This document shows positions 38,050 through 48,525 of a stretch of DNA of 64,000 bases, one piece after another. Under the pieces are notes generated by a model. That model was given only the letters and a program-made list of their open reading frames with translations. It did not search any database and had not been told where the DNA came from. Numbering within the stretch: position 1 is the first letter of the stretch; each line of letters begins with the position of its first letter. A program made the translations under genes and the position numbers. Origin of the DNA: Aquipseudomonas alcaligenes MRY13-0052 (GTDB lineage Bacteria > Pseudomonadota > Gammaproteobacteria > Pseudomonadales > Pseudomonadaceae); assembly GCA_000474255.1 (NCBI GenBank), contig BATO01000002.1, positions 1 to 64,000 on the forward strand, written 5' to 3'.

Positions 38050-39417
38050 TCACTTGAGCAGCTGTTTCCAGCTCTTCAGCGTCAGCACCTGGTGGGCCTG
38101 GGTGACACGGGCTTCGAGGGCTTCCTCGTCGATCGGCTGGCTCGCCAGTTCGGCCAGCTTGTTCAGCTCGCCGTAGCAACGGTCGGTCTCGGGGATTTCC
38201 AGCAGCACGCTGCGCGCCAGGCGCAGCCAGACCAGCAGGCGCTCGATGCGCGGAAGCTGCTCGGCGAGGTCTTCGGGCTGGCGCTTGTAGCGGTCCAGCT
38301 GCAGATCACGGGCCTCGTCGCCCAGCAGGCGCGGCAGCCATTTGCCCAGCGCCGCCTTGCCCTGGCGGTTGCCACGGTCGTTGCGGTTGGCGGTCCAGCC
38401 GCGGGCCAGCAGCCAGCTGGAGGCGTCGAGGGAGAACAGGCCCCAGCGGGTGCCGGCCAGTTCGTCGGCGAACTGCTGCGGCGCGGCCTTGCGCGCGGCT
38501 TCGTCGTCCTGGCCGGCGGCCAGGCGCGGTCGCCAGTCACCGATCAGGGTGTCCAGGGCTTCACGCAGGCCATGGCTGGTGGCGCGCGGTGCGGCCTGGC
38601 CGAGGCTGCCGAGCAGGGCGCGCAGGTCGATCAGTTGTTGCAGCCATTCGCCGAGCAGCTTCCAGTGGCCGTTGAAGCGGTATTGCTCGGCCAGGCGCTG
38701 GCTGCTGCCGAGCAGGTGCCAGGCGATGGCGGCGATGGCGTCGTCCAGGGGCATCTCGGCGTCCAGCGCCGGGGCCGTTAGGGCGACGCTGTAGCTGTTG
38801 GCGTCGAACAGGCGGTAGCCACGCTCGGCCTTGCTGATGTCGCAGGGCATCAGGGCCAGGTCGGCGGCCAGTTCACGGGCCAGCTCCAGCAGGGCTTCGG
38901 GCTCGCCCTGACGCAGTTCCAGCTCCAGCTCGCAGATTTCTTCCTCGGCCTTGCCGGCGATGACCTTGCCCAGGTCCAGGGCGGCTTCCACCACCACCTT
39001 GGCCTTGCCACGGCCCCAGGCGATCTCGGCGCGCTCGCGGACGAAGTCGGTGGTGAAGATCGGCGCCAGGGTCTTCTTGTCCAGCTCGGCGAGACTGGCG
39101 GGCCAGCAGTCGTCACCGAGTTTCTTCGGGTCGAGCTTGGCCTTGGTCAGGTACCAGTCCCACTCGTTGCGCTCGGAGAGGCCGGCCACGCTCTGGCCAC
39201 GGCTCTTCAGGGTCTGGATGAATTGATCACCGTCGCGGCGCAGGCGCAGGGCGACCTTGGCCCGGGACAAATCCCGCTCGGGGGTGTCGTAGTACTGGTT
39301 GAAGAGCTCACGCTTCTCCCAGCCGCTCTTGTTGCGCTTCTTCAGCAGCGGGTGGTCGCGGAGGGCTTCGAGGGTCTCGCGGCTGGCGCGGAGCTTGATT
39401 TCGGTTTCTTTTTGCAT
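38050..39417 (-). CDS. CYTH-CHAD inorganic triphosphatase
   Basis: A 455-residue two-domain protein. The CYTH domain (about 1-200) starts with the signature ETEIKL and has KVALRLRRDGDQFIQTLK and other alternating basic/acidic tunnel strands for triphosphate binding. The CHAD domain (about 220-455) is helical and histidine/arginine-rich, associated with polyphosphate. E. coli YgiF is the closest known relative and hydrolyses inorganic triphosphate. Lies between DUF502 and argE; no operon partner is obvious. Confidence 0.88.
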   Translation of the reverse strand: MQKETEIKLRASRETLEALRDHPLLKKRNKSGWEKRELFNQYYDTPERDLSRAKVALRLRRDGDQFIQTLKSRGQSVAGLSERNEWDWYLTKAKLDPKKLGDDCWPASLAELDKKTLAPIFTTDFVRERAEIAWGRGKAKVVVEAALDLGKVIAGKAEEEICELELELRQGEPEALLELARELAADLALMPCDISKAERGYRLFDANSYSVALTAPALDAEMPLDDAIAAIAWHLLGSSQRLAEQYRFNGHWKLLGEWLQQLIDLRALLGSLGQAAPRATSHGLREALDTLIGDWRPRLAAGQDDEAARKAAPQQFADELAGTRWGLFSLDASSWLLARGWTANRNDRGNRQGKAALGKWLPRLLGDEARDLQLDRYKRQPEDLAEQLPRIERLLVWLRLARSVLLEIPETDRCYGELNKLAELASQPIDEEALEARVTQAHQVLTLKSWKQLLK

Positions 39418-39553
39418 GGCCGGAGTTTTATCAGTCGCAGCACGGGATGGCTGCCGAGGCGATGAAGTCTACAGGACGCCGAGGGGACCTGCCGGGCGGT
39501 TTCGCCGCTGGGAGGTTGTCCCTATGATGAGCCCTCGTCCTTGGAGGTGACCG

Positions 39554-40711
39554 ATGCCCATTCCAGACCTGAAGAGCCAGTTCGCCGCGCTGATCGCCGC
39601 CCCTTCGGTGAGCTGCACCCAGCCCGGGTGGGACCAGTCCAACCAGGCGGTGATCGACCTGCTGGCGGCCTGGCTGGGCGAGCTGGGCTTCCGCTGCGAG
39701 GTGCAGCAGGTGGCGCCCGGCAAGGCCAACCTGCTGGCCACCCTGGGCAGCGGCCCCGGCGGCCTGGTGCTGGCGGGGCACAGTGACACCGTGCCCTTCG
39801 ATGCCGCGCTGTGGAAGACCGACCCGCTGCAGCTCGCCGAGGCCGATGACCGCTGGTACGGCCTGGGCAGCTGCGACATGAAGGGCTTCTTCCCCTTGGT
39901 GATCGAGGCGGTGCGCAGCCTGCGCGACCAGTCGTTCCGCCGTCCGCTGATCGTCCTGGCCACCTGCGACGAAGAGAGCTCGATGTCCGGTGCCCGCGCC
40001 CTGGCCGCCGCCGGGCAGCCCCTGGGCCGCGCCGCAGTGATCGGCGAGCCCACCGGCCTCAAGCCGATCCGCCTGCACAAGGGCGTGATGATGGAGCGCA
40101 TCGACATCCTCGGGCAGAGCGGCCACTCCTCCGACCCGAGCCTGGGGCGCAGCGCCCTGGAGGCGATGCACGAGAGCATCGCCGCGCTGGTGGCCCTGCG
40201 TGGCGAGTGGCAGCGCACGTTCAACAACCCGCTGTTCAACGTGCCCCAGCCCACCCTCAACCTCGGCTGCATCCACGGTGGCGACAACCCCAACCGCATC
40301 TGCGGCCAGTGCAGCCTGGAGTTCGACCTGCGCCCGCTGCCGGGCATGGAGCCGGAAATGCTCCGCGCGGCCATCCGCCAGCGCCTGGCGCCACTCGCCG
40401 AGCGCCATGGCGTGGCCATCGACTACCAGCCGCTGTTCCCCGCCGTGCCGCCCTTCGAAGAACCGGCCGGAAGTGATCTGGTGCGCCTGGCCGAACGTCT
40501 CACCGGGCATGCCGCAGAAGCGGTGGCCTTCGGCACCGAAGCGCCGTATCTTCAGCAGCTTGGTTGCGAGACCCTGGTGCTCGGTCCCGGCGACATCGCC
40601 TGCGCCCACCAGCCCGATGAACACCTCGAACTGTCACGCATCGAACCTACCGTGGCGCTGTTGCGCCAGCTCATCCAGCACTACTGCCTGAACCCCGCCG
40701 ACAAGGCCTGA
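39554..40711 (+). CDS. argE: Acetylornithine deacetylase
   Basis: Zinc amidohydrolase of the M20 family, 385 residues, releasing ornithine from N-acetylornithine. Metal ligands are visible in LAGHSDTVPFD, GSCDMKGFF, and the catalytic Glu pair in LATCDEESSMSGAR. GGAGGT precedes the ATG. Followed 111 bp later by argA on the same strand, as in P. aeruginosa where the two are near each other. Because pseudomonads also have ArgJ, ArgE may be partly redundant. Confidence 0.92.
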   Translation: MPIPDLKSQFAALIAAPSVSCTQPGWDQSNQAVIDLLAAWLGELGFRCEVQQVAPGKANLLATLGSGPGGLVLAGHSDTVPFDAALWKTDPLQLAEADDRWYGLGSCDMKGFFPLVIEAVRSLRDQSFRRPLIVLATCDEESSMSGARALAAAGQPLGRAAVIGEPTGLKPIRLHKGVMMERIDILGQSGHSSDPSLGRSALEAMHESIAALVALRGEWQRTFNNPLFNVPQPTLNLGCIHGGDNPNRICGQCSLEFDLRPLPGMEPEMLRAAIRQRLAPLAERHGVAIDYQPLFPAVPPFEEPAGSDLVRLAERLTGHAAEAVAFGTEAPYLQQLGCETLVLGPGDIACAHQPDEHLELSRIEPTVALLRQLIQHYCLNPADKA

Positions 40712-40822
40712 TGTGGAGGGAATCCGTTGATGTTCCTGCGACGACGATAAACGCGACGCCCCCGACTCCGTCTCCGGAGTAGCACCGCTCATTTCGCCAA
40801 CGTTCACAGGCTCACGGAATCC

Positions 40823-42121
40823 ATGCACGACTACGTCAACTGGCTGCGCCACGCATCGCCCTATATCAACGCCCACCGGGACTGCACCTTCGTGGTGATG
40901 CTGCCCGGCGAAGGCGTCGCCCATCCGAATTTCGGCAACATCGTCCACGACCTGGTGCTGCTGCACAGCCTGGGGGTGCGCCTGGTGCTGGTGCACGGCT
41001 CGCGCCCGCAGATCGAGGCGCGCCTGGCCGCGCGCGGGCTCACTCCGCACTTCCACCGCGACCTGCGCATCACCGACGGCCCCACCCTGGAGTGCGTGAT
41101 CGACGCCGTGGGCCAGCTGCGCATCGCCATCGAGGCGCGCCTGTCCATGGACATCGCCGCCTCGCCCATGCAGGGCTCGCGCCTGCGTGTGACCGGCGGC
41201 AACTTCGTCACCGCGCGGCCCATTGGCGTGGTCGATGGCGTCGACTACCACCACACCGGTGAAGTGCGCCGCATCGACCGCAAGGGCGTCGGCCGCCAGC
41301 TGGACGAGCGCTCCATCGTGCTGCTCTCGCCCCTGGGCTACTCACCCACGGGGGAGATCTTCAACCTCGCCTGTGAAGACGTCGCCACCCGCGCCGCCAT
41401 CGACCTGGGCGCGGACAAGCTGGTGCTGTTCGGCAGCGAACGCGGGCTGATCGACGAAGCCGGCAAGCTGGTGCGCGAACTGCGCCCGCAGCAGGTGCCC
41501 AGCCACCTCGTGCGCCTGGGCAACAGCTACCAGGCCGAGCTGCTGGACGCCGCCGCCCAGGCTTGCCGCAGCGGGGTCAAGCGCAGCCACATGGTCAGCT
41601 ACGCCGAGGACGGCTCGCTGCTCACCGAGCTGTTCACCCGCGACGGTGGCGGCACCCTGGTGGACCAGGAGCAGTTCGAATCCCTGCGCGAAGCCACCAT
41701 CGAGGACGTCGGCGGGCTGATCGACCTGATCACCCCGCTGGAAGACCAGGGCATCCTGGTGCGCCGTTCCCGCGAGGTACTGGAGCGCGAGATCGGCCAG
41801 TTCAGCATCGTCGAGCGCGACGGCCACATCATCGCCTGCGCGGCGCTCTATCCCATCGCCGACTCCGAAGCCGGCGAGCTGGCGTGCCTGGCGGTGAACC
41901 CGGAATACCGCCACGGCGGCCGTGGTGATGAGCTGCTGGAACGCATCGAGGACCGCGCTCGCGCCCTGGGCCTGAAGACCCTCTTCGTGCTCACCACCCG
42001 CACCGCCCACTGGTTCCGCGAGCGCGGCTTCCAGCCCAGCGGCGTGGAAAGCCTGCCGGCGGCGCGCGCCTCGCTCTACAACTACCAGCGCAACTCGAAG
42101 ATCTTCGAAAAGGCGCTCTGA
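40823..42121 (+). CDS. argA: N-acetylglutamate synthase
   Basis: First enzyme of arginine synthesis, 432 residues: an N-terminal amino-acid-kinase-like domain (about 1-290, with LVLVHGSRPQIEARLAARGL) that binds arginine as feedback inhibitor, and a C-terminal GNAT acetyltransferase domain (about 295-432, CLAVNPEYRHGGRGDELLERI). Full length and intact. Upstream 111 bp holds no obvious hairpin, so it may be cotranscribed with argE. Confidence 0.93.
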   Translation: MHDYVNWLRHASPYINAHRDCTFVVMLPGEGVAHPNFGNIVHDLVLLHSLGVRLVLVHGSRPQIEARLAARGLTPHFHRDLRITDGPTLECVIDAVGQLRIAIEARLSMDIAASPMQGSRLRVTGGNFVTARPIGVVDGVDYHHTGEVRRIDRKGVGRQLDERSIVLLSPLGYSPTGEIFNLACEDVATRAAIDLGADKLVLFGSERGLIDEAGKLVRELRPQQVPSHLVRLGNSYQAELLDAAAQACRSGVKRSHMVSYAEDGSLLTELFTRDGGGTLVDQEQFESLREATIEDVGGLIDLITPLEDQGILVRRSREVLEREIGQFSIVERDGHIIACAALYPIADSEAGELACLAVNPEYRHGGRGDELLERIEDRARALGLKTLFVLTTRTAHWFRERGFQPSGVESLPAARASLYNYQRNSKIFEKAL

Positions 42122-42166
42122 GGCTGCTCCTACAGAACTGAGGGCTCGGCAGGATGAACGCGTGCC

Positions 42167-42235
42167 GTAGGGTGTGCCGTGCGCACCTTCGCACGGTGCT
42201 TCCGGCGAGCTCCAGGTGCGCGCAGCACACCCTAC
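42167..42235. repeat. Palindromic repeat after argA
   Basis: GTAGGGTGTGCCGTGCGCACC and GGTGCGCGCAGCACACCCTAC form an imperfect inverted pair between argA and the convergent cyclase gene. Confidence 0.7.
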
Positions 42236-42346
42236 GTCTGGAGTGAGCGACCGCTGCCCGCTCCGAGGCCCCTCTTCCAGTGGACTCGTGAAAGGGCCCG
42301 GCCGCGGCTGAAGCCGCTCCCACAGGGGGGAGTCCCGCTCACACCA

Positions 42347-43153
42347 TCAGGGCAATATCGCGAACACCCGCGCCGGGAAGCCGGTGCCCCGGGCGATCTT
42401 CGGGAAGCTCACCACCACCAGCGCGCCGGCTTCCGGCACCTGGTCCAGGTTGGCCAGCAGCTCGATCTGGTAGTGATCCTTGCCGAGGATGTAGGACTCC
42501 AGCGAATAGTCGTCCTTGCTGGTGGCGATGCCCGGGTCGGTGTCCGTGGTCTCGTGGCCGGAGGCGGTGATCTTGCGCGTCTCGTAGAGGTACACCAGCG
42601 CCTCCTTGCTCCAGCCCGGGTAGTGGGCCACGCCCTGGGCGTCGGAGTTCTGGATCTTTTCCTGGCTCGGCCAGCGCTTGGACCAATCGCTGCGCAGGGC
42701 CACGAAGGCGCCTTCCGGCACTGGCCCGTGCTTGGCCTCCCAGGCCTTCACGTCGGCCAGGGTCAGCACGTAGTCGGGGTTCTTCGCCGCCTGCTGGTGG
42801 ATGTCCAGCACCACCAGCGGCAGCAGCTGTTCCTTCACGTCGATCTGGTCGATGCCGCGCAGGCCCTTGTGGAAGTGCACCGGCGGGTCGACATGGGTGC
42901 CCCACTGGCCGACGTGGGTGTAGAGGTCCACCTGGAAGCCGTCCTTGTCTACGGTGTAGAGCGTCTTGCGCTGGGCGTTCTCGAAGCCCTTCCAGTGCGG
43001 CACCTGCTCGTCGTAGGCGTGGGTCAGGTCGACCCAGGTCTTGGTTTTGAGCGTGGCGTAGGTGTCCCAGAGGCCGGGCTGCGCGGCCTGGGCCAGCAGC
43101 GGCAGGGACAGCGAGGCGGTGAGGGCCAGGCGGCCCAGGGTGCGTATCGACAT
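42347..43153 (-). CDS. Secreted cyclase-family (kynurenine formamidase-like) metal hydrolase
   Basis: A 268-residue protein with a signal peptide (1-23, ending LLAQAAQPGLW). The metal-binding motif HVGQWGTHVDPPVHFHKG (H-x-G-T-H-x-D-x-P-x-H pattern, about residue 76) defines the cyclase/KynB-like family. A second conserved region is TDTDPGIATSKDDYSLE. Export to the periplasm is unusual for KynB, so a different amide or lactone substrate is likely; I cannot name it. Confidence 0.85.
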   Translation of the reverse strand: MSIRTLGRLALTASLSLPLLAQAAQPGLWDTYATLKTKTWVDLTHAYDEQVPHWKGFENAQRKTLYTVDKDGFQVDLYTHVGQWGTHVDPPVHFHKGLRGIDQIDVKEQLLPLVVLDIHQQAAKNPDYVLTLADVKAWEAKHGPVPEGAFVALRSDWSKRWPSQEKIQNSDAQGVAHYPGWSKEALVYLYETRKITASGHETTDTDPGIATSKDDYSLESYILGKDHYQIELLANLDQVPEAGALVVVSFPKIARGTGFPARVFAILP

Positions 43154-43238
43154 GCGTGACCTTCTCCTTGGTTGGGATCGGGCCGGTACGGGCGGGCTGC
43201 CTATACTGGCTGACTCATAACTTAGAAGGGGAAACGCG

Positions 43239-43637
43239 ATGTCGTCTAAGCACTTGATCGAATATGAACATGCCAGTCCGGAAGTACGCGCCGTCTATGA
43301 CGACATCATGGCCACGCGCAAGGTCGACCAGGTGAACAACTTCTGGAAGGCCCTGGCCCAGCACCCGGACAACCTGCGTCGCACCTGGGAGAGCCTGAAG
43401 CAGGTGATGGCCCCCGGCGCGCTGGAGCCGCTGACCAAGGAGCTGCTCTACGTGGCCGTCAGCGTCACGAACAATTGCGCCTACTGCATCGGCTCGCACA
43501 CGGCGGCGGCGCGCAAGGCGGGGATGACCGAGGAAATGTTCGGCGAACTGCAGGCGGTGATCGGCATGGCCAATGAGACCAACCGGCTGGCGACGGGTTA
43601 TCGGGTTCCGCTGGACGCGGCTTTTCGCGAGGACTGA
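43239..43637 (+). CDS. Carboxymuconolactone decarboxylase/AhpD-like protein
   Basis: A 132-residue all-helical protein with the AhpD-type redox motif NNCAYCIGSHTAAARK (C-x2-C-x3-H, about residues 82-89). Such proteins are usually thiol peroxidase partners rather than true decarboxylases. Diverges from the cyclase-family gene, with AAGGGGAA before its ATG. Confidence 0.88.
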   Translation: MSSKHLIEYEHASPEVRAVYDDIMATRKVDQVNNFWKALAQHPDNLRRTWESLKQVMAPGALEPLTKELLYVAVSVTNNCAYCIGSHTAAARKAGMTEEMFGELQAVIGMANETNRLATGYRVPLDAAFRED

Positions 43638-43638
43638 T

Positions 43639-43851
43639 TCAGGCGATCCGCGAGGGACGCTGCAGCTCGTACTGGTCGTGGCCGTCGTCCCAACCGGCTT
43701 CCCAGGCCGCAGCGAGCACTTCGGCGGGGTAGGGCTGCTGGTTGATGGTCTGGCCGGTGAGGCCTGCCATGTAGCCTTGTTGGTAAGCCTTGTTGAGGCT
43801 TTCCAGACTCCATTGCTGGCTGTCTTCGGGGTGGGCGTCTGGGGGCGCCAT
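43639..43851 (-). CDS. Small RMF/CrpP-like protein
   Basis: A 70-residue protein (ATG at 43851; a TTG two codons upstream is less likely). The middle, LNKAYQQGYMAGLTGQT and PYPAEVLAAAWEAGWDDG, follows the ribosome modulation factor pattern in which A-x-x-x-GY-x-AG-x-x-G is followed by W-x-x-GW. RMF dimerises ribosomes in stationary phase; related short proteins occur in Pseudomonas. Unlike RMF it is acidic and would not bind rRNA in the same way. Convergent with the AhpD-like gene, with 1 bp between their ends. Confidence 0.6.
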   Translation of the reverse strand: MAPPDAHPEDSQQWSLESLNKAYQQGYMAGLTGQTINQQPYPAEVLAAAWEAGWDDGHDQYELQRPSRIA

Positions 43852-44024
43852 GGGCAAAGCTCGCAGGCTCTGGATATGTGCTCATGCTAGCTGCCGGTTT
43901 TCCGGCGCGGGTGGCCGCCTGTCCCAGTTGGAGCCCCAGCTTGTCGGTTTTGTGACAGGCCGCGCCTTTTGAGGGCGCGTGGGTTCGCGGGTGGTTCCGG
44001 CGCCGCTGGGCGCAGGTGCAATCC

Positions 44025-44088
44025 GTAGGTTGGGCCTCGCTGCGCTCGGCGCCAACCTACGTTGACGTAGCCCGGGCTTCAGCCCGGG
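44025..44088. repeat. Two adjacent palindromic repeats
   Basis: GTAGGTTGGGCCTCGC...GCGCCAACCTAC (44025-44060) followed by GTAGCCCGGGCTTCAGCCCGGG (44067-44088), just downstream of gshA. Confidence 0.75.
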
Positions 44089-44104
44089 AACGGCAGGGAC
44101 CGTG

Positions 44105-45691
44105 TCAGTTGCTCAGCAAGCCGAGGATGCTGGCCTGGTAGGCGGCGACGAAGGTGTCGAAGTCGACATCGGGCTCGGCTTCCAGGCGTGCCTGTTCCTC
44201 CAGGGATTTGCGCGCCATGGTTTCCAGGCGCTCCTGGTCGTGCGGGGCCAGGGCCTCGGCGCGGAAGTACTCGGCGTGCTGCCGGCTGTAGCGCAGGGCG
44301 AACTCGCTGAAGCTCTCGCCACGTTCGCGCAGTTCGGCCAGTACCCGGGCCGAGGGCGTGAGGTTGGCGTCGGCGACCTTGGGGCGCTGGGCCGCGAGGG
44401 CTTCGGCGTGGGCCTGGCCGCCCTGGGCGCGGTCCAGCAGGTCGGCGGTGCGGGCGATCTGGTCGAGCAGCTCGCCGGCCCATTCCTGGAGGCCGATTTC
44501 CTGGCCGTTGCGCTGCAGGTGCAGGCCGGGGCGGCGACCTTCCTTGACCACGCGCTGGAAGTTGTCGGTGCAGTCGCGGCATTCGCCGCCGGCCAGGGGC
44601 GGGCTGTCCTGCAGGGCGCAGAACAGCAGGAAGGCGTCGAGGAAACGCGACTCTTCCAGGTCGATGCCCAGGGGCAGGAAGGGGTTGATGTCCAGGCAGC
44701 GCACTTCGACGTATTGCACGCCACGGGCCATCAGTGCCTGGATCGGGCGCTCGCCGGTGTAGGTGACGCGCTTCGGGCGGATCGACGAGTAGTACTCGTT
44801 CTCGATCTGGATCACGTTGGTGTTCAGCTGCACCCATTCGCCGTCGCGCTTGGTGCCGATCTCGGCATAGGGCGGGTAGGGCGTGGACACCGCCTGGCGC
44901 AGGCTCGACAGGTAGCTGTCGAGGTTGTTGTAGCAGGGCGTGAGGCCGGACTGGGCGTTGTTCTGGTAGCCCAGGTCGCTCATGCGCAGGCTGGTGGCCC
45001 AGGGCAGGAACAGGGTGTCGGCGTCGAGGCGGTCGAGGTCGTGGGGGCGGCCACGGAGGAAGTTCTGGTCCAGCGCCGGCGCCGCGCCGAACAGGTACAT
45101 CAGCAACCAGCTGTAGCGGCGGAAGTTGCGGATCATCGCGATGTAGCGCGCCGACTGGAAGTCGCGGTCGCTATGCTCGTCGCCTTCGGCTTCCTTGAGC
45201 AGGGGCCACAGGGCTTCGGGCAGGGAGAAGTTGTAGTGGATGCCGGCGATGCACTGCATGGTCTTGCCGTAGCGCACGGCCAGGCCGCGGCGGTAGACGT
45301 ACTTCAGGCGGCCGATGGGCGAGGTGCCGTAGCGGGCGATCGGGATGATCTCCTCGCTGGGCAGGCGGCCGGGCATCGAGGCGCTCCACAGCAGCTCGCC
45401 GTCGAGCTTCTGGTAGGTGAAGCGATGGATCTTCTCCAGGTCCGCCAGGGTGTCGGCCGGGTCGTGCTCGGTGGGGGTGATGAACTCCAGCAGCGACTCG
45501 GAATAGTCGGTGGTGATCTGCGGGTTGGTCAGGGCCGAACCGACGGCCACCGGGTGCGGCGTCAGGGCCAACTGGCCGTTGTCTTCGACGCGCAGGCATT
45601 CGCGTTCGATACCGTGCAGGCACTGGGTCAGCAGGGACAGGTGGGCACGCTCGCCCAGCAATGCCAGGCGGCGGGAGAGAAGGTCGCTCAA
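44105..45691 (-). CDS. gshA: Glutamate-cysteine ligase
   Basis: First step of glutathione synthesis, 528 residues. I choose the TTG at 45691 as start: AGGA lies 7 bp upstream and the product then begins (M)[15 protein letters not shown], as in other pseudomonad GshA proteins; the in-frame ATG 75 bp upstream gives an unsupported N-terminal extension. Motifs include [13 protein letters not shown] with the ATP/Glu-binding region, and [17 protein letters not shown]. Class 1 proteobacterial GshA length. Confidence 0.93.
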   Translation of the reverse strand: MSDLLSRRLALLGERAHLSLLTQCLHGIERECLRVEDNGQLALTPHPVAVGSALTNPQITTDYSESLLEFITPTEHDPADTLADLEKIHRFTYQKLDGELLWSASMPGRLPSEEIIPIARYGTSPIGRLKYVYRRGLAVRYGKTMQCIAGIHYNFSLPEALWPLLKEAEGDEHSDRDFQSARYIAMIRNFRRYSWLLMYLFGAAPALDQNFLRGRPHDLDRLDADTLFLPWATSLRMSDLGYQNNAQSGLTPCYNNLDSYLSSLRQAVSTPYPPYAEIGTKRDGEWVQLNTNVIQIENEYYSSIRPKRVTYTGERPIQALMARGVQYVEVRCLDINPFLPLGIDLEESRFLDAFLLFCALQDSPPLAGGECRDCTDNFQRVVKEGRRPGLHLQRNGQEIGLQEWAGELLDQIARTADLLDRAQGGQAHAEALAAQRPKVADANLTPSARVLAELRERGESFSEFALRYSRQHAEYFRAEALAPHDQERLETMARKSLEEQARLEAEPDVDFDTFVAAYQASILGLLSN

Positions 45692-45813
45692 TTTGGAATC
45701 CTGTGGGTCCCAGGGACAGTCGCCCCAATATGAGGGTGGACTGGTCGGTCTACAAGGGGCGGACATGACTGCGTTGTCGCTTTGTCCAGAATAGAGCCTC
45801 GCCGTCCTGGCGC

Positions 45814-46197
45814 TTACAGCTGGGCGAAGGTGCCTTGCCCTTTAGCGACCAGCTTGTCGCCCTGCAGCACATCGGCTTCGACCACCAGGGTCCGCGAGCC
45901 GGCGTGCACCACCCGCGCGCGGCAGAGGATGTCACCCTCGGCCACGGGACGGATGTAGTTGATCTTGCATTCGATGGTGGCGCTGCGCCGCTCGAAACCA
46001 TGGACGCTGGTGCAGGCCAGGCCCATGGCGATATCGAGCAGCGAGAAGATGGCTCCGCCGTGCATCACCTGGCCGCGATTGCGCAGGTGCTCGCCCATCG
46101 TCAGGCGCGCCTCGGCGACGCCGTCGCCCAGGCTGACCGGTTCGATGCCCAGCAGCTTGCTGTAGGCGCTGGCGGTGTGCAGGTCGGAGATTTCCAT
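45814..46197 (-). CDS. PaaI-type hotdog thioesterase
   Basis: A 127-residue single-domain hotdog thioesterase. [19 protein letters not shown] (about residues 37-55) contains the HGG motif and the acidic catalytic residue of the PaaI/YbgC-like family. The acyl-CoA substrate cannot be named. Its stop and the tex gene stop-start are 6 bp apart, so it is probably cotranscribed with tex. Confidence 0.87.
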   Translation of the reverse strand: MEISDLHTASAYSKLLGIEPVSLGDGVAEARLTMGEHLRNRGQVMHGGAIFSLLDIAMGLACTSVHGFERRSATIECKINYIRPVAEGDILCRARVVHAGSRTLVVEADVLQGDKLVAKGQGTFAQL

Positions 46198-46203
46198 CTC
46201 AGC

Positions 46204-48525
46204 TCACTTCTTCTTGATCTGCTTGGCGTTGGCGAACAGCGAGGCCATGGCGTTGTTCGTCGGCGCCGCCTGTTGCTGCTGGCGCGGTGCGCCGCGATCC
46301 GCACGCTGGCCGCCCTGCGAACGACCGCCGCCGCGCGGGCCATCGACCTTCTCGCCGGGGGTGTCGCTCATGCGCATGGACAGGCCGACGCGGTTACGCG
46401 GGATGTCCACTTCCATGACCTTGACCTTGACGATGTCGCCGGCCTTGACCACTTCGTACGGGTCCTTGACGAACTTCTCCGACAGCGCGGAGATGTGCAC
46501 CAGGCCGTCCTGGTGGACGCCGATGTCGACGAAGGCGCCGAAGTTGGTGACGTTGGTCACCACGCCTTCCAGCACCATGCCGGGCTTGAGGTCCTTGAGG
46601 CTCTCGACGCCTTCCTGGAACTCGGCGGTCTTGAACTCGGGACGCGGGTCGCGGCCGGGCTTGTCCAGTTCCTTGAGGATGTCGGTGACGGTCGGCAGGC
46701 CGAAGGTCTCGTCGGTGAACGTGGCCGGGTCGAGGCGCTTGAGGAAGCCCGAGTCGCCGATCAGCGAGCGGATGTCGCGGCCGGTGTCGGCGGCGATGCG
46801 CTGCACCAGCGGGTAGGTTTCCGGGTGCACCGCGGAGGCGTCCAGCGGGTTGTCGCCGTTCATCACGCGGAGGAAGCCGGCGGCCAGCACGTAGGTCTTC
46901 TCGCCCAGGCGGCTGACGTTCTTCAGCTCCTCGCGGGTCTTGAAGGCGCCGTTGGCGTCGCGGTGGGCGACGATGTTCTGCGCCAGGGTCGCGTTGAGGC
47001 CGGAGATGCGCGCCAGCAGGGCGGCGGAGGCGGTGTTCACGTCCACGCCCACGGCGTTCACGCAGTCTTCCACCACCGCGTCCAGGCTGCGCGCCAGCTG
47101 CAGCTGGGACACGTCGTGCTGGTACTGGCCGACGCCGATGGACTTGGGCTCGATCTTCACCAGCTCGGCCAGGGGGTCCTGCAGGCGGCGGGCGATGGAC
47201 ACGGCGCCCCGCAGGGACACGTCCAGGTCGGGGAATTCCTTGGCGGCCAGTTCCGAGGCCGAGTACACCGAGGCGCCGGCCTCGCTGACCATGATCTTGG
47301 TCATCTTCAGGCCCGGCATCTTGCTGATCAGTTCGCCGGCCAGCTTGTCGGTCTCGCGGCTGGCGGTGCCGTTGCCGATGGCGATCAGGTCCACGCCGTG
47401 CTTGGCGCAGAGCTTGGCCAGGGTGGCCAGGGTGTCATCCCACTTGTTGTGCGGCACGTGGGGGTAGACGGTGGCGGTTTCCAGCAGCTTGCCGGTGGCG
47501 TCGACCACCGCGACCTTGCAGCCGGTACGCAGGCCCGGGTCCAGGCCCAGGGTGGCGCGCGGGCCGGCCGGGGCGGCCAGCAGCAGGTCGTGCAGGTTGC
47601 GGGCAAAGACGTTGATCGCCTCGGTCTCCGCGCCTTCGCGCAGTTCGCCCAGCAGGTCGGTTTCCAGGTGGGTGTAGAGCTTGACCTTCCAGGTCCAGCG
47701 CACCACCTCGCCCAGCCATTTGTCAGCGGCGCGGGCCTGGTCCTTCACGCCGAAGCGCTCGCCGATCATCACTTCGCAGGGGTGCATGGTGCCCGGCAGC
47801 TCGTCGCCGACCTTCAGGGCGACGCTGAGCACGCCCTCGTTGCGGCCACGGAAGATCGCCAGGGCGCGGTGCGACGGCGCGCCCTTGAGGGCCTCGTCGT
47901 GCTCGAAGTAGTCGCTGAACTTGGCGCCTTCCTGTTCCTTGCCGGCCACCAGGCGGGCGGTGAGGGTGGCGTTGTCCTTGAGGAAGCTGCGCAGGCTGGC
48001 CAGCAGGGTGGCGTCTTCGGCGAAGCGCTCCATGAGGATGTACTTGGCGCCTTCGAGCACCGCCTTGGTGTCGGCGAAGCCCTTTTCGGCATCGATGAAG
48101 CGTGCGGCTTCGGTTTCCGGCGCCAGGGTCGGGTCGGCGAAGAGCGCGTCGGCCAGCTCGCCGAGGCCGGCTTCCAGGGCGATCTGGCCCTTGGTGCGGC
48201 GCTTCTGCTTGTACGGCAGGTAAAGGTCTTCGAGGCGGGTCTTGGTGTCGGCCAGCTTGATTTCGCGGGCCAGTTCCGGGGTCAGCTTGCCCTGTTCCTC
48301 GATGCTGGAGAGGATCGCGCCACGGCGGTCCTCCAGCTCGCGCAGGTAGCGCAGGCGCTCTTCCAGGTTGCGCAGCTGGGTGTCGTCCAGGCTGCCGGTG
48401 ACTTCCTTGCGGTAGCGGGCGATGAAGGGAACGGTGGAGCCTTCATCGAGCAGGGCAACGGCAGCGGCGACTTGTTGCGGGCGCACGCCCAGCTCTTCAG
48501 CGATTCGGTTGTTGATGCTTTCCAT
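46204..48525 (-). CDS. tex: Tex-family S1 RNA-binding transcription accessory protein
   Basis: A 773-residue nucleic-acid-binding protein. The start at 48525 ([16 protein letters not shown]) is preferred over one 15 bp upstream. Domains in order: N-terminal helical region, YqgF-like nuclease fold ([20 protein letters not shown], about residue 330), two helix-hairpin-helix motifs ([20 protein letters not shown]), and an S1 domain (about 650-725, [20 protein letters not shown]). The C-terminal tail is Gly/Arg/Gln-rich ([15 protein letters not shown]). Homologues modulate toxin gene expression in Bordetella and rescue stalled transcription. Confidence 0.94.
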   Translation of the reverse strand: MESINNRIAEELGVRPQQVAAAVALLDEGSTVPFIARYRKEVTGSLDDTQLRNLEERLRYLRELEDRRGAILSSIEEQGKLTPELAREIKLADTKTRLEDLYLPYKQKRRTKGQIALEAGLGELADALFADPTLAPETEAARFIDAEKGFADTKAVLEGAKYILMERFAEDATLLASLRSFLKDNATLTARLVAGKEQEGAKFSDYFEHDEALKGAPSHRALAIFRGRNEGVLSVALKVGDELPGTMHPCEVMIGERFGVKDQARAADKWLGEVVRWTWKVKLYTHLETDLLGELREGAETEAINVFARNLHDLLLAAPAGPRATLGLDPGLRTGCKVAVVDATGKLLETATVYPHVPHNKWDDTLATLAKLCAKHGVDLIAIGNGTASRETDKLAGELISKMPGLKMTKIMVSEAGASVYSASELAAKEFPDLDVSLRGAVSIARRLQDPLAELVKIEPKSIGVGQYQHDVSQLQLARSLDAVVEDCVNAVGVDVNTASAALLARISGLNATLAQNIVAHRDANGAFKTREELKNVSRLGEKTYVLAAGFLRVMNGDNPLDASAVHPETYPLVQRIAADTGRDIRSLIGDSGFLKRLDPATFTDETFGLPTVTDILKELDKPGRDPRPEFKTAEFQEGVESLKDLKPGMVLEGVVTNVTNFGAFVDIGVHQDGLVHISALSEKFVKDPYEVVKAGDIVKVKVMEVDIPRNRVGLSMRMSDTPGEKVDGPRGGGRSQGGQRADRGAPRQQQQAAPTNNAMASLFANAKQIKKK

